From positions 1 to 61,126 of the forward strand of contig DJGZ01000002.1 in the NCBI GenBank assembly GCA_002433025.1: a stretch of DNA of 61,126 nucleotides, in the 5' to 3' direction. The translations under genes and the position numbers were made by a program. Below are positions 50,447 to 57,703 of the stretch, piece by piece; the first letter of the stretch is position 1; every line of letters begins with the position of its first letter. The DNA is from Bacteroidales bacterium UBA5833 (lineage in GTDB: Bacteria; Bacteroidota; Bacteroidia; Bacteroidales; Lentimicrobiaceae). The notes under the pieces were generated by a model, which saw only the letters and a list, made by a program, of their open reading frames with translations, was not told where the DNA came from and made no database searches.

Positions 50447-50536
50447 GAAAAAAAGTGCTTTTTGAGCGCCTCATTTTTGCAGATAATTACATTCGGTTGT
50501 GCCATTAAAACCCGGACAGACGTTCGGAAAACAGGA

Positions 50537-50887
50537 TCATCGGCTTTTTGAAGTGGAAATTATCTTGTTGATTACTTTCTTAATTGATTCAAGGTGTTCG
50601 GGCAGATCGCCCGGATCAGGCAATAAGTCGGAGAATCTGCATAACTTCAGCCAATAATCTGTTTCATTCATCTCCTTCGCCACCATTTTGAATTTATGAA
50701 TAAAGTCAGCATTGCTTTCTGCATTCTGCGCTTCACTGGCATTGGCTCCGATGGCAGTTCCTGCTTTAAATAACTGATTTGACAAGGCAAACTTCCTAAC
50801 TGCATCCAGCCGTTCGCAATATTCAATAATTTTGATAGAAAACTCAAAAGTGAGTTTCAAAATCAGGTTTTCTTTTTCCTCTTTCAT
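50537..50887 (-). CDS. Four-helix-bundle protein (S23/IVP family)
   Basis: 116 residues, all helical, matching the family first seen as an insert in 23S rRNA genes and related to the Avd accessory protein: LILKLTFEFSIKIIEYCERLDAVRKFALSNQLFKAGTAIGANASEAQNAESNADFIHKFKMVAKEMNETDYWLKL contains the signature GTAIGANASEAQNA. It usually forms a pentameric barrel that binds nucleic acid; function in orphan copies is unknown. It interrupts the ars operon between arsM and acr3, and repeat arrays flank it on both sides, suggesting a mobile or transposed unit. Confidence 0.9.
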   Translation of the reverse strand: MKEEKENLILKLTFEFSIKIIEYCERLDAVRKFALSNQLFKAGTAIGANASEAQNAESNADFIHKFKMVAKEMNETDYWLKLCRFSDLLPDPGDLPEHLESIKKVINKIISTSKSR

Positions 50888-50965
50888 AGCATATATAAGT
50901 GTTAGATGTTGAATAAAATTTCATCCGTCATTCCACCCAAAACATTCATTGGATGCAGATAATCA

Positions 50966-51045
50966 GTGACATCCCCAAAGCAACATATCCTCTAATCATC
51001 ACATCCTCAAATTAACAAATCCTCAAATCAACTCATCCTCTAATT
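50966..51045 (-). repeat. Right 8/16-bp-period degenerate repeat array
   Basis: Ten consecutive octamers on the minus strand, consensus GATTTGAG, beginning at the arsM stop: AATTAGAG, GATGAGTT, GATTTGAG, GATTTGTT, AATTTGAG, GATGTGAT, GATTAGAG, GATATGTT, GCTTTGGG, GATGTCAC. The first eight also form four 16-base units, alternating endings AG and TT (one AT). Confidence 0.8.
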
Positions 51046-51887
51046 CAACAGTTGCAACCGCACCCACATCCCGGCGAATTAAAAGGCTTTTCAGCGTAAA
51101 CAGTAATGCTGTAAATGCCGGTTCCTGTAGCCTTGAAACTTTCAAGTTCATCCGGGTTCAGGTAATTGAGCAGGATTTCATCCGGAATTGAAATGATTTT
51201 ATCCTTCTGAACCAGTATATTTTCAAGTCCGCAGTTTTTCATGATTTCAAGATAACCGCTCATCTGAATAGCGCCCGAAACACAACCTGCATACATTTCC
51301 GCTGCCTGTAACAGATTTTCGGGGAGTTCGCCTTTAAGCACCACATCCGATACTGAAATATGGCCACCGGGTTTCAGAACCCTGAAAATCTCGCTGAAGG
51401 CTTTCACCTTATCCGGAACAAGGTTAAGCACACAATTGCTGATGATTACATCTGCTTTGTTGGCGGTCACAGGCATTTTTTCAATATCTCCCAAACGGAA
51501 TTCTACATTGTTAAAGCCCAGCTTTAAAGCATTTGCACGCGCTTTTTCAATCATGGCTTCAGTAAAGTCAATTCCGATAACTTTACCTGAAACCCCAACC
51601 AGAGATCGGGCTACAAAACAGTCGTTTCCGGCGCCCGAGCCCAGGTCGATTACCGTGTCGCCTTCACGGATCTGCGCGAATTCCGTCGGGATACCGCAAC
51701 CCAGCCCCAGGTCAGCGTCAGGGTTGTAGCCCTGCAAATGCGTATAACTTTCGCTGAAGATGGTATAGTCCACATCTGAACAGCAACCTCCTGACCCACA
51801 GCACGATGTTTCGTTTTCCCGTTTGGACTGCAGGGCGATTTCACTGTATTTTTCTTTTACTATGTTCTTCAATTCTTCGTTTTTCAT
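51045..51887 (-). CDS. arsM: Arsenite S-adenosylmethionine methyltransferase
   Basis: 280 residues. A class I methyltransferase core with the SAM loop VIDLGSGAGNDCFVA and VLKPGGHISVSDVVL. The three arsenic-binding cysteines fit C64 (GLGCGIPTEFA), C152 (SNCVLNLVPDK) and C202 (YAGCVSGA). Two extra Cys clusters stand out: CC-GSGG-CC near 29-36 and a tail GCGCGCNC. It methylates arsenite to volatile or less bound forms in the cytoplasm. Its start overlaps the arsC stop by 4 bases (ATGA), so they are translationally coupled. Its stop codon abuts the right repeat array. Confidence 0.93.
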   Translation of the reverse strand: MKNEELKNIVKEKYSEIALQSKRENETSCCGSGGCCSDVDYTIFSESYTHLQGYNPDADLGLGCGIPTEFAQIREGDTVIDLGSGAGNDCFVARSLVGVSGKVIGIDFTEAMIEKARANALKLGFNNVEFRLGDIEKMPVTANKADVIISNCVLNLVPDKVKAFSEIFRVLKPGGHISVSDVVLKGELPENLLQAAEMYAGCVSGAIQMSGYLEIMKNCGLENILVQKDKIISIPDEILLNYLNPDELESFKATGTGIYSITVYAEKPFNSPGCGCGCNC

Positions 51888-52309
51888 TGTGCCTGTTTTA
51901 TTTGCTCATTGTAAAATTTTAAAAACCCTTCCCTGATCCCGTTGCGGACCCGGATATATTCACCCTGAATAAACTCAGGAGTTCCTACCGCATGCGAAGG
52001 ATCATCAAAACCCATGTGCACCCGGTGCTTTACCTTGCCCGTAAATGCCGGACAGGCCTCATTGGCACCGCCGCAAACGGTGATTACATAATCCCACTCT
52101 TCGCCGAGATACAGATCAACGGAATCGGAAGTGTGGTGGCTGATATCGATATCAATCTCTTTCATCACTTCAACGGCTTTGGGGTTGAGGTGGCCCGAAG
52201 CTTCGGTACCGGCTGACCGGACAATAAGGCTTGAATCAAAAGACTGCAAAAAGCCGTGGGCCATTTGCGAACGGCAGGAATTGCCCGTACATAGTATCAG
52301 AATCTTCAT
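51884..52309 (-). CDS. arsC: Arsenate reductase, thioredoxin-coupled low-molecular-weight phosphatase type
   Basis: 141 residues. The phosphate-loop motif C7-TGNS-C12-R (CX5R) at the N-terminus and the later cysteines C79 (TVCGGANEA) and C86 (ACPAF) give the set used by thioredoxin-linked ArsC for its disulphide relay. It reduces arsenate to arsenite, which ArsM and Acr3 then handle. It follows arsR by 31 bp and overlaps arsM by 4 bases. Confidence 0.95.
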   Translation of the reverse strand: MKILILCTGNSCRSQMAHGFLQSFDSSLIVRSAGTEASGHLNPKAVEVMKEIDIDISHHTSDSVDLYLGEEWDYVITVCGGANEACPAFTGKVKHRVHMGFDDPSHAVGTPEFIQGEYIRVRNGIREGFLKFYNEQIKQAQ

Positions 52310-52340
52310 GGAGTTTATTGTTTGGGGTTAAATAAGCAGC

Positions 52341-52679
52341 TTATGGATGACTGATTTCACAATCAAATCCATTGGTTTTCACCGGTTCAAAAAATCCGGA
52401 AAAAAGCGCCATGAATTTCTCAATTCCGCCGGAGCAGAGGCAATAGTTGATTTTCAGTCCGTCAATCTCTCCGTGAATCAGTCCGGCATCGCGGAGCTCC
52501 TTGAGGTGCTGCGAAACCGTTGACCTGCCCAGGGGCAGGCTATCGGAAATATCACCCGAAATACAGGTTCTTGTATTGGCCAGATATTTTATAATTGCCA
52601 GCCTGGCCGGATGGGAAATTACCTTCGCGTACCGGGCAAGTTCCCGGAGTTCTTCATCAAACTTTTCTGATTTATTCAT
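52341..52679 (-). CDS. arsR: ArsR-family repressor
   Basis: 112 residues, a single winged helix with ISHPARLAIIKYLANTRTC (C39) and the recognition segment LPLGRSTVSQHLKELRDAGLI. C80 and C82 in NYCLCSGG, with C39, may form the arsenite site; the classic ELCVCDL motif is absent, so this belongs to a variant site. It is the first gene of the ars operon and should repress it until arsenite binds. The promoter at 52698-52730 has an inverted repeat tightly around the -7 box, a natural ArsR target. Confidence 0.92.
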   Translation of the reverse strand: MNKSEKFDEELRELARYAKVISHPARLAIIKYLANTRTCISGDISDSLPLGRSTVSQHLKELRDAGLIHGEIDGLKINYCLCSGGIEKFMALFSGFFEPVKTNGFDCEISHP

Positions 52680-52689
52680 GGCTTGTTTT

Positions 52690-52730
52690 TAATGTCGCAA
52701 AAATACGACATTATTTAAATTACAAGCAAA
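52690..52730 (-). promoter_or_regulatory. ars operon promoter with embedded ArsR operator
   Basis: On the minus strand TTTG (52727-52730), 21-base spacer and -7 TATTTTTG (52698-52705). The -7 box is exactly the 8-base spacer of the perfect inverted repeat TAATGTCG (52690-52697) and CGACATTA (52706-52713). A bound dimer would cover the box and block RNA polymerase. An outer pair GCTTGT/ACAAGC (52681-52686, 52722-52727) also exists. Confidence 0.85.
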
Positions 52731-52790
52731 AAACACAAAAATAATCTCAAAGAATTATGGGTCTCTTCTTCTGCTATCGGAAAATCATTG

Positions 52791-53354
52791 TCAAACCGGC
52801 AGCGGAGTATTCTTCACCGCTTTTTTATTGAACCGGATTCCGGGAAACAACATCGGAACTTTTTTACGGTACTCCAGAAATTCATCGCCAAAACCCTTTT
52901 CCAATCGCTTTTCTTCCGATAACTTCAGATAAGTGATCCCGAAAAAAAAGAAAATCAGTAAAGCGCTCAGGGCGGTCAGAGAATTCAGAAATATCACGAT
53001 GGAAAGATAGATAAGCAGCGCTCCGAGAACCATGGGATTTCTGCAGTACCTGTAAGGGCCGGTAGTTACCAGCCTTTTGGTACGGGGGCTGACAGAGACG
53101 CCCATCCCTTCGGCCGGACCGCCTTTCCCGGCCTTAAACAGAAAAATATTTGACCAGATCATAAAGAATGCGCCGGGTATAAAGCAACAAGCTGAAAGGA
53201 TATATCGTACGGAGCCGGGTTGCAACAATACCAGGTCTGTACATAGGTTGTCATAACCTGAAAGTTTGTACAAACCAAAAGGGATCAGAAAAAGGAAAAT
53301 TGTACCACCAAGAACGTAACCGGCAATGTATCTGAGGGTTTCCCGCATGGTCAT
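52791..53354 (-). CDS. ICMT/PEMT-like membrane methyltransferase-family protein
   Basis: 187 residues with about five transmembrane segments. The C-terminal half shows the family signature VTTGPYRYCRNPMVLGALLIYLS followed by EEKRLEKGFGDEFLEYRKKVPMLFP, where the RNP and the E-E-L-x-x-F-G-x-x-Y blocks form the SAM-binding site of isoprenylcysteine carboxyl methyltransferase-like enzymes. Bacterial members methylate unknown lipid or small substrates. It lies upstream of the ars promoter in the same orientation, 111 bp from arsR, so it is not in the ars transcript. It may be the first gene of the single-gene series on its other side. Confidence 0.8.
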   Translation of the reverse strand: MTMRETLRYIAGYVLGGTIFLFLIPFGLYKLSGYDNLCTDLVLLQPGSVRYILSACCFIPGAFFMIWSNIFLFKAGKGGPAEGMGVSVSPRTKRLVTTGPYRYCRNPMVLGALLIYLSIVIFLNSLTALSALLIFFFFGITYLKLSEEKRLEKGFGDEFLEYRKKVPMLFPGIRFNKKAVKNTPLPV

Positions 53355-53406
53355 CTAAAAAAATTTCTTGACAAAGAGCTGGTATTTATCCTGCTATTTT
53401 TTCAGT

Positions 53407-53530
53407 AACAGCAATCATGCAGCGCGGCTGGGCGCTTGGCGCAGTGGTGGATTTCGGAGCATAAAAGTTAATGCGAGGCAAAACGTTCAATTTACCCCGT
53501 CACCCGACCTTTTACCAAACGCCTGTTATG
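53407..53530 (-). repeat. attC-like imperfect inverted-repeat element 3' of the serine hydrolase gene
   Basis: On the minus strand an ATAAC-containing box (53525-53531 region) precedes an arm GGCGTTTGGTA (53513-53523), about 70 bases of spacer, an arm CGCCAAGCGCC (53431-53441; 8 of 11 positions pair) and a GTTACTG box (53403-53409). Total about 124 bases. It begins 17 bases after the stop codon. The simple-site consensus RYYYAAC/GTTRRRY is only partly met. Confidence 0.4.
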
Positions 53531-53547
53531 TCTGGCGTTTCTTTCTG

Positions 53548-54585
53548 TCACAGCTTATTTACAATTTTAATTATTGTCTGAAAAACAATATGTGGATTAC
53601 TTGTTTGGTTTACTGTCCCGGTAATATAAACATCTTTGCCAGGAACGTAAAATGCAACAGAGCCGACAGAACCACAATGGCCAATTAATTCTGGTACAGC
53701 TTTAAACGGAGATAATAATCTCGGAATGTAAAATTTTTGAATTCCAACACCATACTTAAAAGGAAAGAAAATATTGTTCCATTTCTTTAAGCCATTAATA
53801 AAATCTTTAGAAAAATATTTACCATCAAAGAATGCTCTGATAAATCTCATTTGGTCACCTGCTGTACTTGCAATGTCGTGATGGGTAGACTTCCAATATT
53901 CATTTAAATCAATTTGGTCTAGTTTAAAATATATTGGTGCACAAAGGTCAGCGGAATTTGAAGGGAGAACAGAAGTGTTGTTCATTTCTAATTCTCGAAA
54001 AACATCTGTCAATAAGTCTTGAATACTTTTGTTGGTTACTACTTCCAATAATCTGTCTAATAGTCTGAAATTGGTTTCTGAATAACTTGCCTTCCCTTTT
54101 GTTCCAGGAAGAAACTTGAATTTCATTTTTTTGACTTCACTTAATACTTGGTCTAACGGCCAGGATTGGTCATTGCCTCTAAGAATTAAGTCCATATTCT
54201 TTTTTCCATCAGGTCTTTTGTCAATGAGATAACAAGGCAAACCTGAAGTGTGAGTAATTAAATGATAGATTGTCAGGCCTCCTGTATAGTCTTTCCCATT
54301 GTGAATTAAAAGTCCATTCAGCATTTCGTCAGGAAAATACTTTGAAATCTTATCTTCAAGATTAATAACCTTGTCTTGACAAAGACGGAGCGTAATAAAT
54401 GAGATCATTAATTTGTTAATACTAGCGATGTAATATCGGCTTTCGGGAGAAATGTTTCCTGAGGCTGAAAACATATTAAATGACTTGTCACCTGATTCAA
54501 TGTAAAAAACTGAACCGTGAATATTTTTGTTCTTTATTGTCCCTGTGACTATTTTATTAAGTGTTTCTTGTTTTAAAATTATCAT
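53548..54585 (-). CDS. Beta-lactamase-fold serine hydrolase
   Basis: 345 residues, no signal peptide. Class C/DD-peptidase-like fold with the SINK tetrad (SxxK, YYIASINKLMISFITL), the Tyr motif YSETNFRLL (Y-x-N-like) and a HCGSVGS near the C-terminus in the HxG/KTG position. Likely an esterase or peptidase of the serine-hydrolase/penicillin-binding family; the absence of a signal peptide argues against wall activity. The gene is visibly AT-richer than its neighbours, has its own -7 box and no linked gene, and is followed directly by an attC-like element, so lateral acquisition is likely. Confidence 0.85.
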   Translation of the reverse strand: MIILKQETLNKIVTGTIKNKNIHGSVFYIESGDKSFNMFSASGNISPESRYYIASINKLMISFITLRLCQDKVINLEDKISKYFPDEMLNGLLIHNGKDYTGGLTIYHLITHTSGLPCYLIDKRPDGKKNMDLILRGNDQSWPLDQVLSEVKKMKFKFLPGTKGKASYSETNFRLLDRLLEVVTNKSIQDLLTDVFRELEMNNTSVLPSNSADLCAPIYFKLDQIDLNEYWKSTHHDIASTAGDQMRFIRAFFDGKYFSKDFINGLKKWNNIFFPFKYGVGIQKFYIPRLLSPFKAVPELIGHCGSVGSVAFYVPGKDVYITGTVNQTSNPHIVFQTIIKIVNKL

Positions 54586-54593
54586 TGTAATTT

Positions 54594-54601
54594 CAAATAT
54601 A
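54594..54601 (-). promoter_or_regulatory. Putative -7 box of the serine hydrolase gene
   Basis: TATATTTG on the minus strand fits TAnnTTTG just 8 bases from the ATG, which would give a nearly leaderless transcript. Confidence 0.4.
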
Positions 54602-54691
54602 ATTGTTGTTGTCCTTTAACATTCAGCACAACGAGTAAATATATGCAATTATTTGGACTTCTCTGACACTAAAAAATGATGATAAACGAAA

Positions 54692-54748
54692 AATAACACC
54701 CGCACCAGCCCTGCCCGGGCCTGCCTTCATCGCGGTAATAACACCCGC
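54692..54748. repeat. 12-bp direct repeat pair
   Basis: AATAACACCCGC occurs at 54692-54703 and 54737-54748, directly beside the PIG-L stop. The pair could mark a past insertion or deletion; no element lies between the copies. Confidence 0.45.
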
Positions 54749-54749
54749 C

Positions 54750-55643
54750 TTACACTTTGATAACCCTGAAAAACTCCCTGTCGAATACAGAGAAATAGTC
54801 TTCTGCAGGGTATGCTTCAAAAAAGGGAATGAAGAAATCAAGGATTTCGCGTTCCCGCTTGTTGTACGACCGCAGATAATCCATTTTCCGCCCGGCCTGG
54901 CTGCGGATGTTGATCTGAACGTCCGGCTCCGGCATTCCGGAAACGCCATAGATTGCCTTCGCATTATCCCATTCATCGCCGGGAAAGCCCCAGCTTTTCA
55001 TCCTTGCGGCATGCCGTTCCATAATGGTTTGCTCCATGTGATCGGTATACACGCTCTGGTAGATCCAGGCGGGGGCAATCCGCTGTTGTGCGGCCAGGTC
55101 AATGACAATCTGGCTGATGAAAACATGCTCCGGATGGCCATAGCCCCCCATCTCGTTGTCAAGGGTAAAAATAACGGAGGGATTGAATGCCCGGATGCAC
55201 CGGATGTATTCCTCCTCAATAAGCGCCCGGTTGAAAACAGCCTCAAACTTCTCCGGGGGTATCGCGTAATAGGCATTTTCCACTGAATCGAGGTCATTCC
55301 TGTACTGTCCGGGCTTCAGGTCCACAAACATCACGGTATCCAGAATATCGCGGCAAGCCAGTATCTGCGCCGCATTGCGCTCCGGCGACTGCGAAAAACT
55401 GACCACGGCGATCTCCCAGCCCCGCTGATTAAGCAATGATATGGTTCCGGCCATGCCACACATATCGTCGTCGTGCGCAATGACAATCATCGCCCTTTTG
55501 TCTTCAATCCGCTGAAGTAGGGTGTCGTCAGCATAAATTTCGACGGGCGCATATTTCGAAATGTCTTCCCGGGTGTTACAGGCGCAGAGTGTTAACATCA
55601 TCAGCGCTGTGAACGCAAACAGTTTCCGGTTTCTTCCGTTCAT
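54750..55643 (-). CDS. PIG-L-family (LmbE-like) deacetylase, lipoprotein
   Basis: 297 residues. A lipoprotein signal (LMMLTLCAC) is followed by the metal-site motif IVIAHDDDMCGMAGT (compare AHPDDE in the family) and the later GGYGHPEHVFISQ with the paired His. The fold is that of N-acetylglucosaminyl deacetylases such as MshB and BshB; an exported version may act on surface or wall sugars. The change from AHPDDE to AHDDDM keeps two acidic residues but replaces the Glu with Met, so metal binding could be altered. Base composition is like the host genome, unlike the AT-rich genes on both sides. Confidence 0.82.
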   Translation of the reverse strand: MNGRNRKLFAFTALMMLTLCACNTREDISKYAPVEIYADDTLLQRIEDKRAMIVIAHDDDMCGMAGTISLLNQRGWEIAVVSFSQSPERNAAQILACRDILDTVMFVDLKPGQYRNDLDSVENAYYAIPPEKFEAVFNRALIEEEYIRCIRAFNPSVIFTLDNEMGGYGHPEHVFISQIVIDLAAQQRIAPAWIYQSVYTDHMEQTIMERHAARMKSWGFPGDEWDNAKAIYGVSGMPEPDVQINIRSQAGRKMDYLRSYNKREREILDFFIPFFEAYPAEDYFSVFDREFFRVIKV

Positions 55644-55796
55644 AATTCATATAATTGATGCCTCTGTATTAATAACGGCCGGCGGCGGGAAATGTTGCCG
55701 GCTGAAGCCGGGGCATTCCAGCGCTCACAGGTAACTGCTCAGGCGCTGTGTACTATATTTCTTCATCAGATTTAAATCGTCTGTGATAAATGCCTG

Positions 55797-56249
55797 CTAT
55801 TCCTGCAAATCCTTTTTAAGATAAATCATATCCACAAGCTGTATATCGCCCTCAAACATGGGATGGTCGTAATTGTCTGTAAAAAAATTCTTTACCCGGT
55901 GCGACACTTCAAATCCGCAGCTTTTATAAAACGACAGTATGGCCGGCGTTTCGCCTGTCCCGACAAGCATTGTTTTGTAATGTTTTCTGTAAAAATCAGC
56001 AATATACACCATTAATGCGCGGCCGTACCCCCTGCCCTGATATTTAGCGAAGGTCGCTATATTTTTCAACTCGCAGGTATCGCTGTTGACCGGCACCACC
56101 ACGCAAACACTTTTCAGATCGCCGTCATACAATGCAAACAGGTCGCCATCCGGCAAGTACCGGTCAATCATATCTTCCTGTTCGTCGGCCAGCAACAATA
56201 AGTCGAGGAACTGTTTTTTGTTTCCGGTAATCTTTTCTATATTAATCAT
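55797..56249 (-). CDS. GNAT-family N-acetyltransferase
   Basis: 150 residues, a single GNAT domain. The acetyl-CoA loop is YQGRGYGRALMVYIADFYRKHY (Q/R-x-x-G-x-G/A), preceded by the strand CELKNIATFAKYQ and followed by GTGETPAILSFYKSCGFEV, the usual C-terminal motif. It transfers an acetyl group to an amine; target unknown. It stands alone between the PIG-L and alpha/beta hydrolase genes; its composition is close to the host genome and no attC-like element is recognisable after its stop. Confidence 0.88.
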   Translation of the reverse strand: MINIEKITGNKKQFLDLLLLADEQEDMIDRYLPDGDLFALYDGDLKSVCVVVPVNSDTCELKNIATFAKYQGRGYGRALMVYIADFYRKHYKTMLVGTGETPAILSFYKSCGFEVSHRVKNFFTDNYDHPMFEGDIQLVDMIYLKKDLQE

Positions 56250-56294
56250 ATCCCTGCAGCTACCCGGGTTTTATGGTTTCATTTTCTGTTGATA

Positions 56295-56434
56295 GCCAAC
56301 ACATTACCTGCCAGGTTAGTGGCTAAGCGCTGACAGGTAGTTTTGAGAACATCTCTTTCCGGCCAGTACAATTTTCAATAAATGTACAATCTTTCTTCTA
56401 TCAACCATGCGGCTGCAAGCGTTTAGTTGTTAGC
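56295..56434 (-). repeat. attC-like imperfect inverted-repeat element 3' of the alpha/beta hydrolase gene
   Basis: On the minus strand the CGCTAAC box includes the hydrolase stop codon (TAA), as is common in gene cassettes. Arm CTAAACGCTTGCAG (56413-56426) pairs with CTGTCAGCGCTTAG (56323-56336) at 11 of 14 positions over a loop of about 75 bases, and a GTTGGCT box follows (56294-56300). Total about 140 bases. Confidence 0.5.
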
Positions 56435-57500
56435 GGTTCGTGCTTTTATCCGCTAAAATTTGCGGTAATATATCCTGATTCAGAAAGTCACGAATAGTTT
56501 TCAGATATAACTCCGGTTGCTCCACTGAAATAGAATGTCCTGCATCGGGAATAATTTTCAATTGATAATCCGGAAAGAGTTCTATATACTCATTTACAAA
56601 TCCCCATGGTTGATTGTCGCACTGCCCTTTCATAATCAGAACAGGAATTTTCAAGCCTTTTAGTTTTGGTCTTGGGTCTATAATTTTACTAAAGCTCCGG
56701 ACAGTCATTACCTGAGCGTAAAAACCTCCGCCACCTTCCGCTTTCAATGCTTTGGAAGTATCGCACACGGTCGCTTTGTTCAATTCATTGTTAAGGTATG
56801 TTTGAAAGTCATCCGCCTCTCTGTCAGATGCAAGTTTAATACCGAAGGATTTTGCTAAAAATCCAACTACACCTGCTCTGAGGTTTTTTGATTTCTCATT
56901 TGCTTCATTGTTTGAGTAAGGTGGTTTCCTCATGTTTAAACTGTCAGGCGGATTGGTGCCTTGCATTTCCCGGCGCATTGGTTGCATAGGACCTGGTCCT
57001 GTAAAAATCACCCCTTGAACTTTTTCCGCATTGTCAGCAATGTATAAAGTCGCAAGAACAGCACCCCATGATTGTCCGATCAGAATTACTTTCTCCGCGC
57101 CAATCTTCTTTACTATTTCTTCCAAATCCTTTTTGTGCCGGTCAGCGGTATAGTCACTGATGTTTGTCAATCTGTCCGACAGCCCGCTTCCAATTTGGTC
57201 ATATAAATAAACATCGTATCCATCCTCTGAAAGCGGTGCTAATACTTTAATATTTCTATCAGAGATAAATCCACCGGGACCTCCTTGCAGATAAATAATC
57301 GGATGCGGTTTCTTTGCGCCTCCGGCAGATACTAAGGTGTAGGCAATCTTTGAACCAGCAGGTAAATCCCAATATTGTGTGCCGTCACGTTTTTGTATCT
57401 GAGGAACATTATAATTTCCCGGAATAAAGGTTAAAAGCAGGCATAACACTACACACAACAGCAAAGCGTATTTAGTAAATGTGAAAAATTTCTTTCTCAT
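56430..57500 (-). CDS. Exported alpha/beta hydrolase, proline-iminopeptidase-like (S33)
   Basis: 356 residues with an N-terminal signal/anchor (FTKYALLLCVVLCLLLTFIPG). The oxyanion motif LQGGPGG, the nucleophile elbow VILIGQSWGAVLAT (GQSWG), an Asp near the GQCDNQPWG segment and the final H in DAGHSISVEQP make a complete triad. The lid and HGGPG-like motif place it with S33 peptidases and related esterases. The gene is AT-richer than the genome average seen nearby and its stop codon lies inside an attC-like element, so it may be a captured cassette. Confidence 0.88.
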   Translation of the reverse strand: MRKKFFTFTKYALLLCVVLCLLLTFIPGNYNVPQIQKRDGTQYWDLPAGSKIAYTLVSAGGAKKPHPIIYLQGGPGGFISDRNIKVLAPLSEDGYDVYLYDQIGSGLSDRLTNISDYTADRHKKDLEEIVKKIGAEKVILIGQSWGAVLATLYIADNAEKVQGVIFTGPGPMQPMRREMQGTNPPDSLNMRKPPYSNNEANEKSKNLRAGVVGFLAKSFGIKLASDREADDFQTYLNNELNKATVCDTSKALKAEGGGGFYAQVMTVRSFSKIIDPRPKLKGLKIPVLIMKGQCDNQPWGFVNEYIELFPDYQLKIIPDAGHSISVEQPELYLKTIRDFLNQDILPQILADKSTNR

Positions 57501-57550
57501 ACCGGTTACTTTTCTGCAATTACCTTCAAGTTAGCTGTGCCCTTATGCAT

Positions 57551-57684
57551 GAACACTAACGGCCGAAGCTAAGTGCTGGCGGGCATTTCAAAGCAATTAA
57601 CATTCAGTAAACTACAATGATTAATAAGTGTAATTAGCTTCAAATCAGCACTATCTGCCCGCTTGCATTTAGCTTTTGTTGGCT
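57551..57684 (-). repeat. attC-like imperfect inverted-repeat element 3' of the C1 protease gene
   Basis: The best of three. On the minus strand an AGCCAAC box (57678-57684) is followed by an arm (57656-57675) and, after a spacer of about 70 bases, a second arm (57566-57585); the arms pair at 17 of 20 positions. A GTTAGTG box (57554-57560) closes the element. Total about 134 bases. It begins 20 bases after the stop codon. Confidence 0.55.
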
Positions 57685-57703
57685 GCTGTATGTCTTTTAT
57701 GCC

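Noticed and set aside
50966..51045. The octamer array considered as a CRISPR array
   Set aside because: Units are adjacent without spacers, degenerate and only 8-16 bases long; no cas genes are present.
53548..54585. Serine hydrolase considered as an antibiotic-resistance beta-lactamase
   Set aside because: No signal peptide and no class-specific loop; the fold family is mostly esterases and peptidases, so a resistance claim is not supported.
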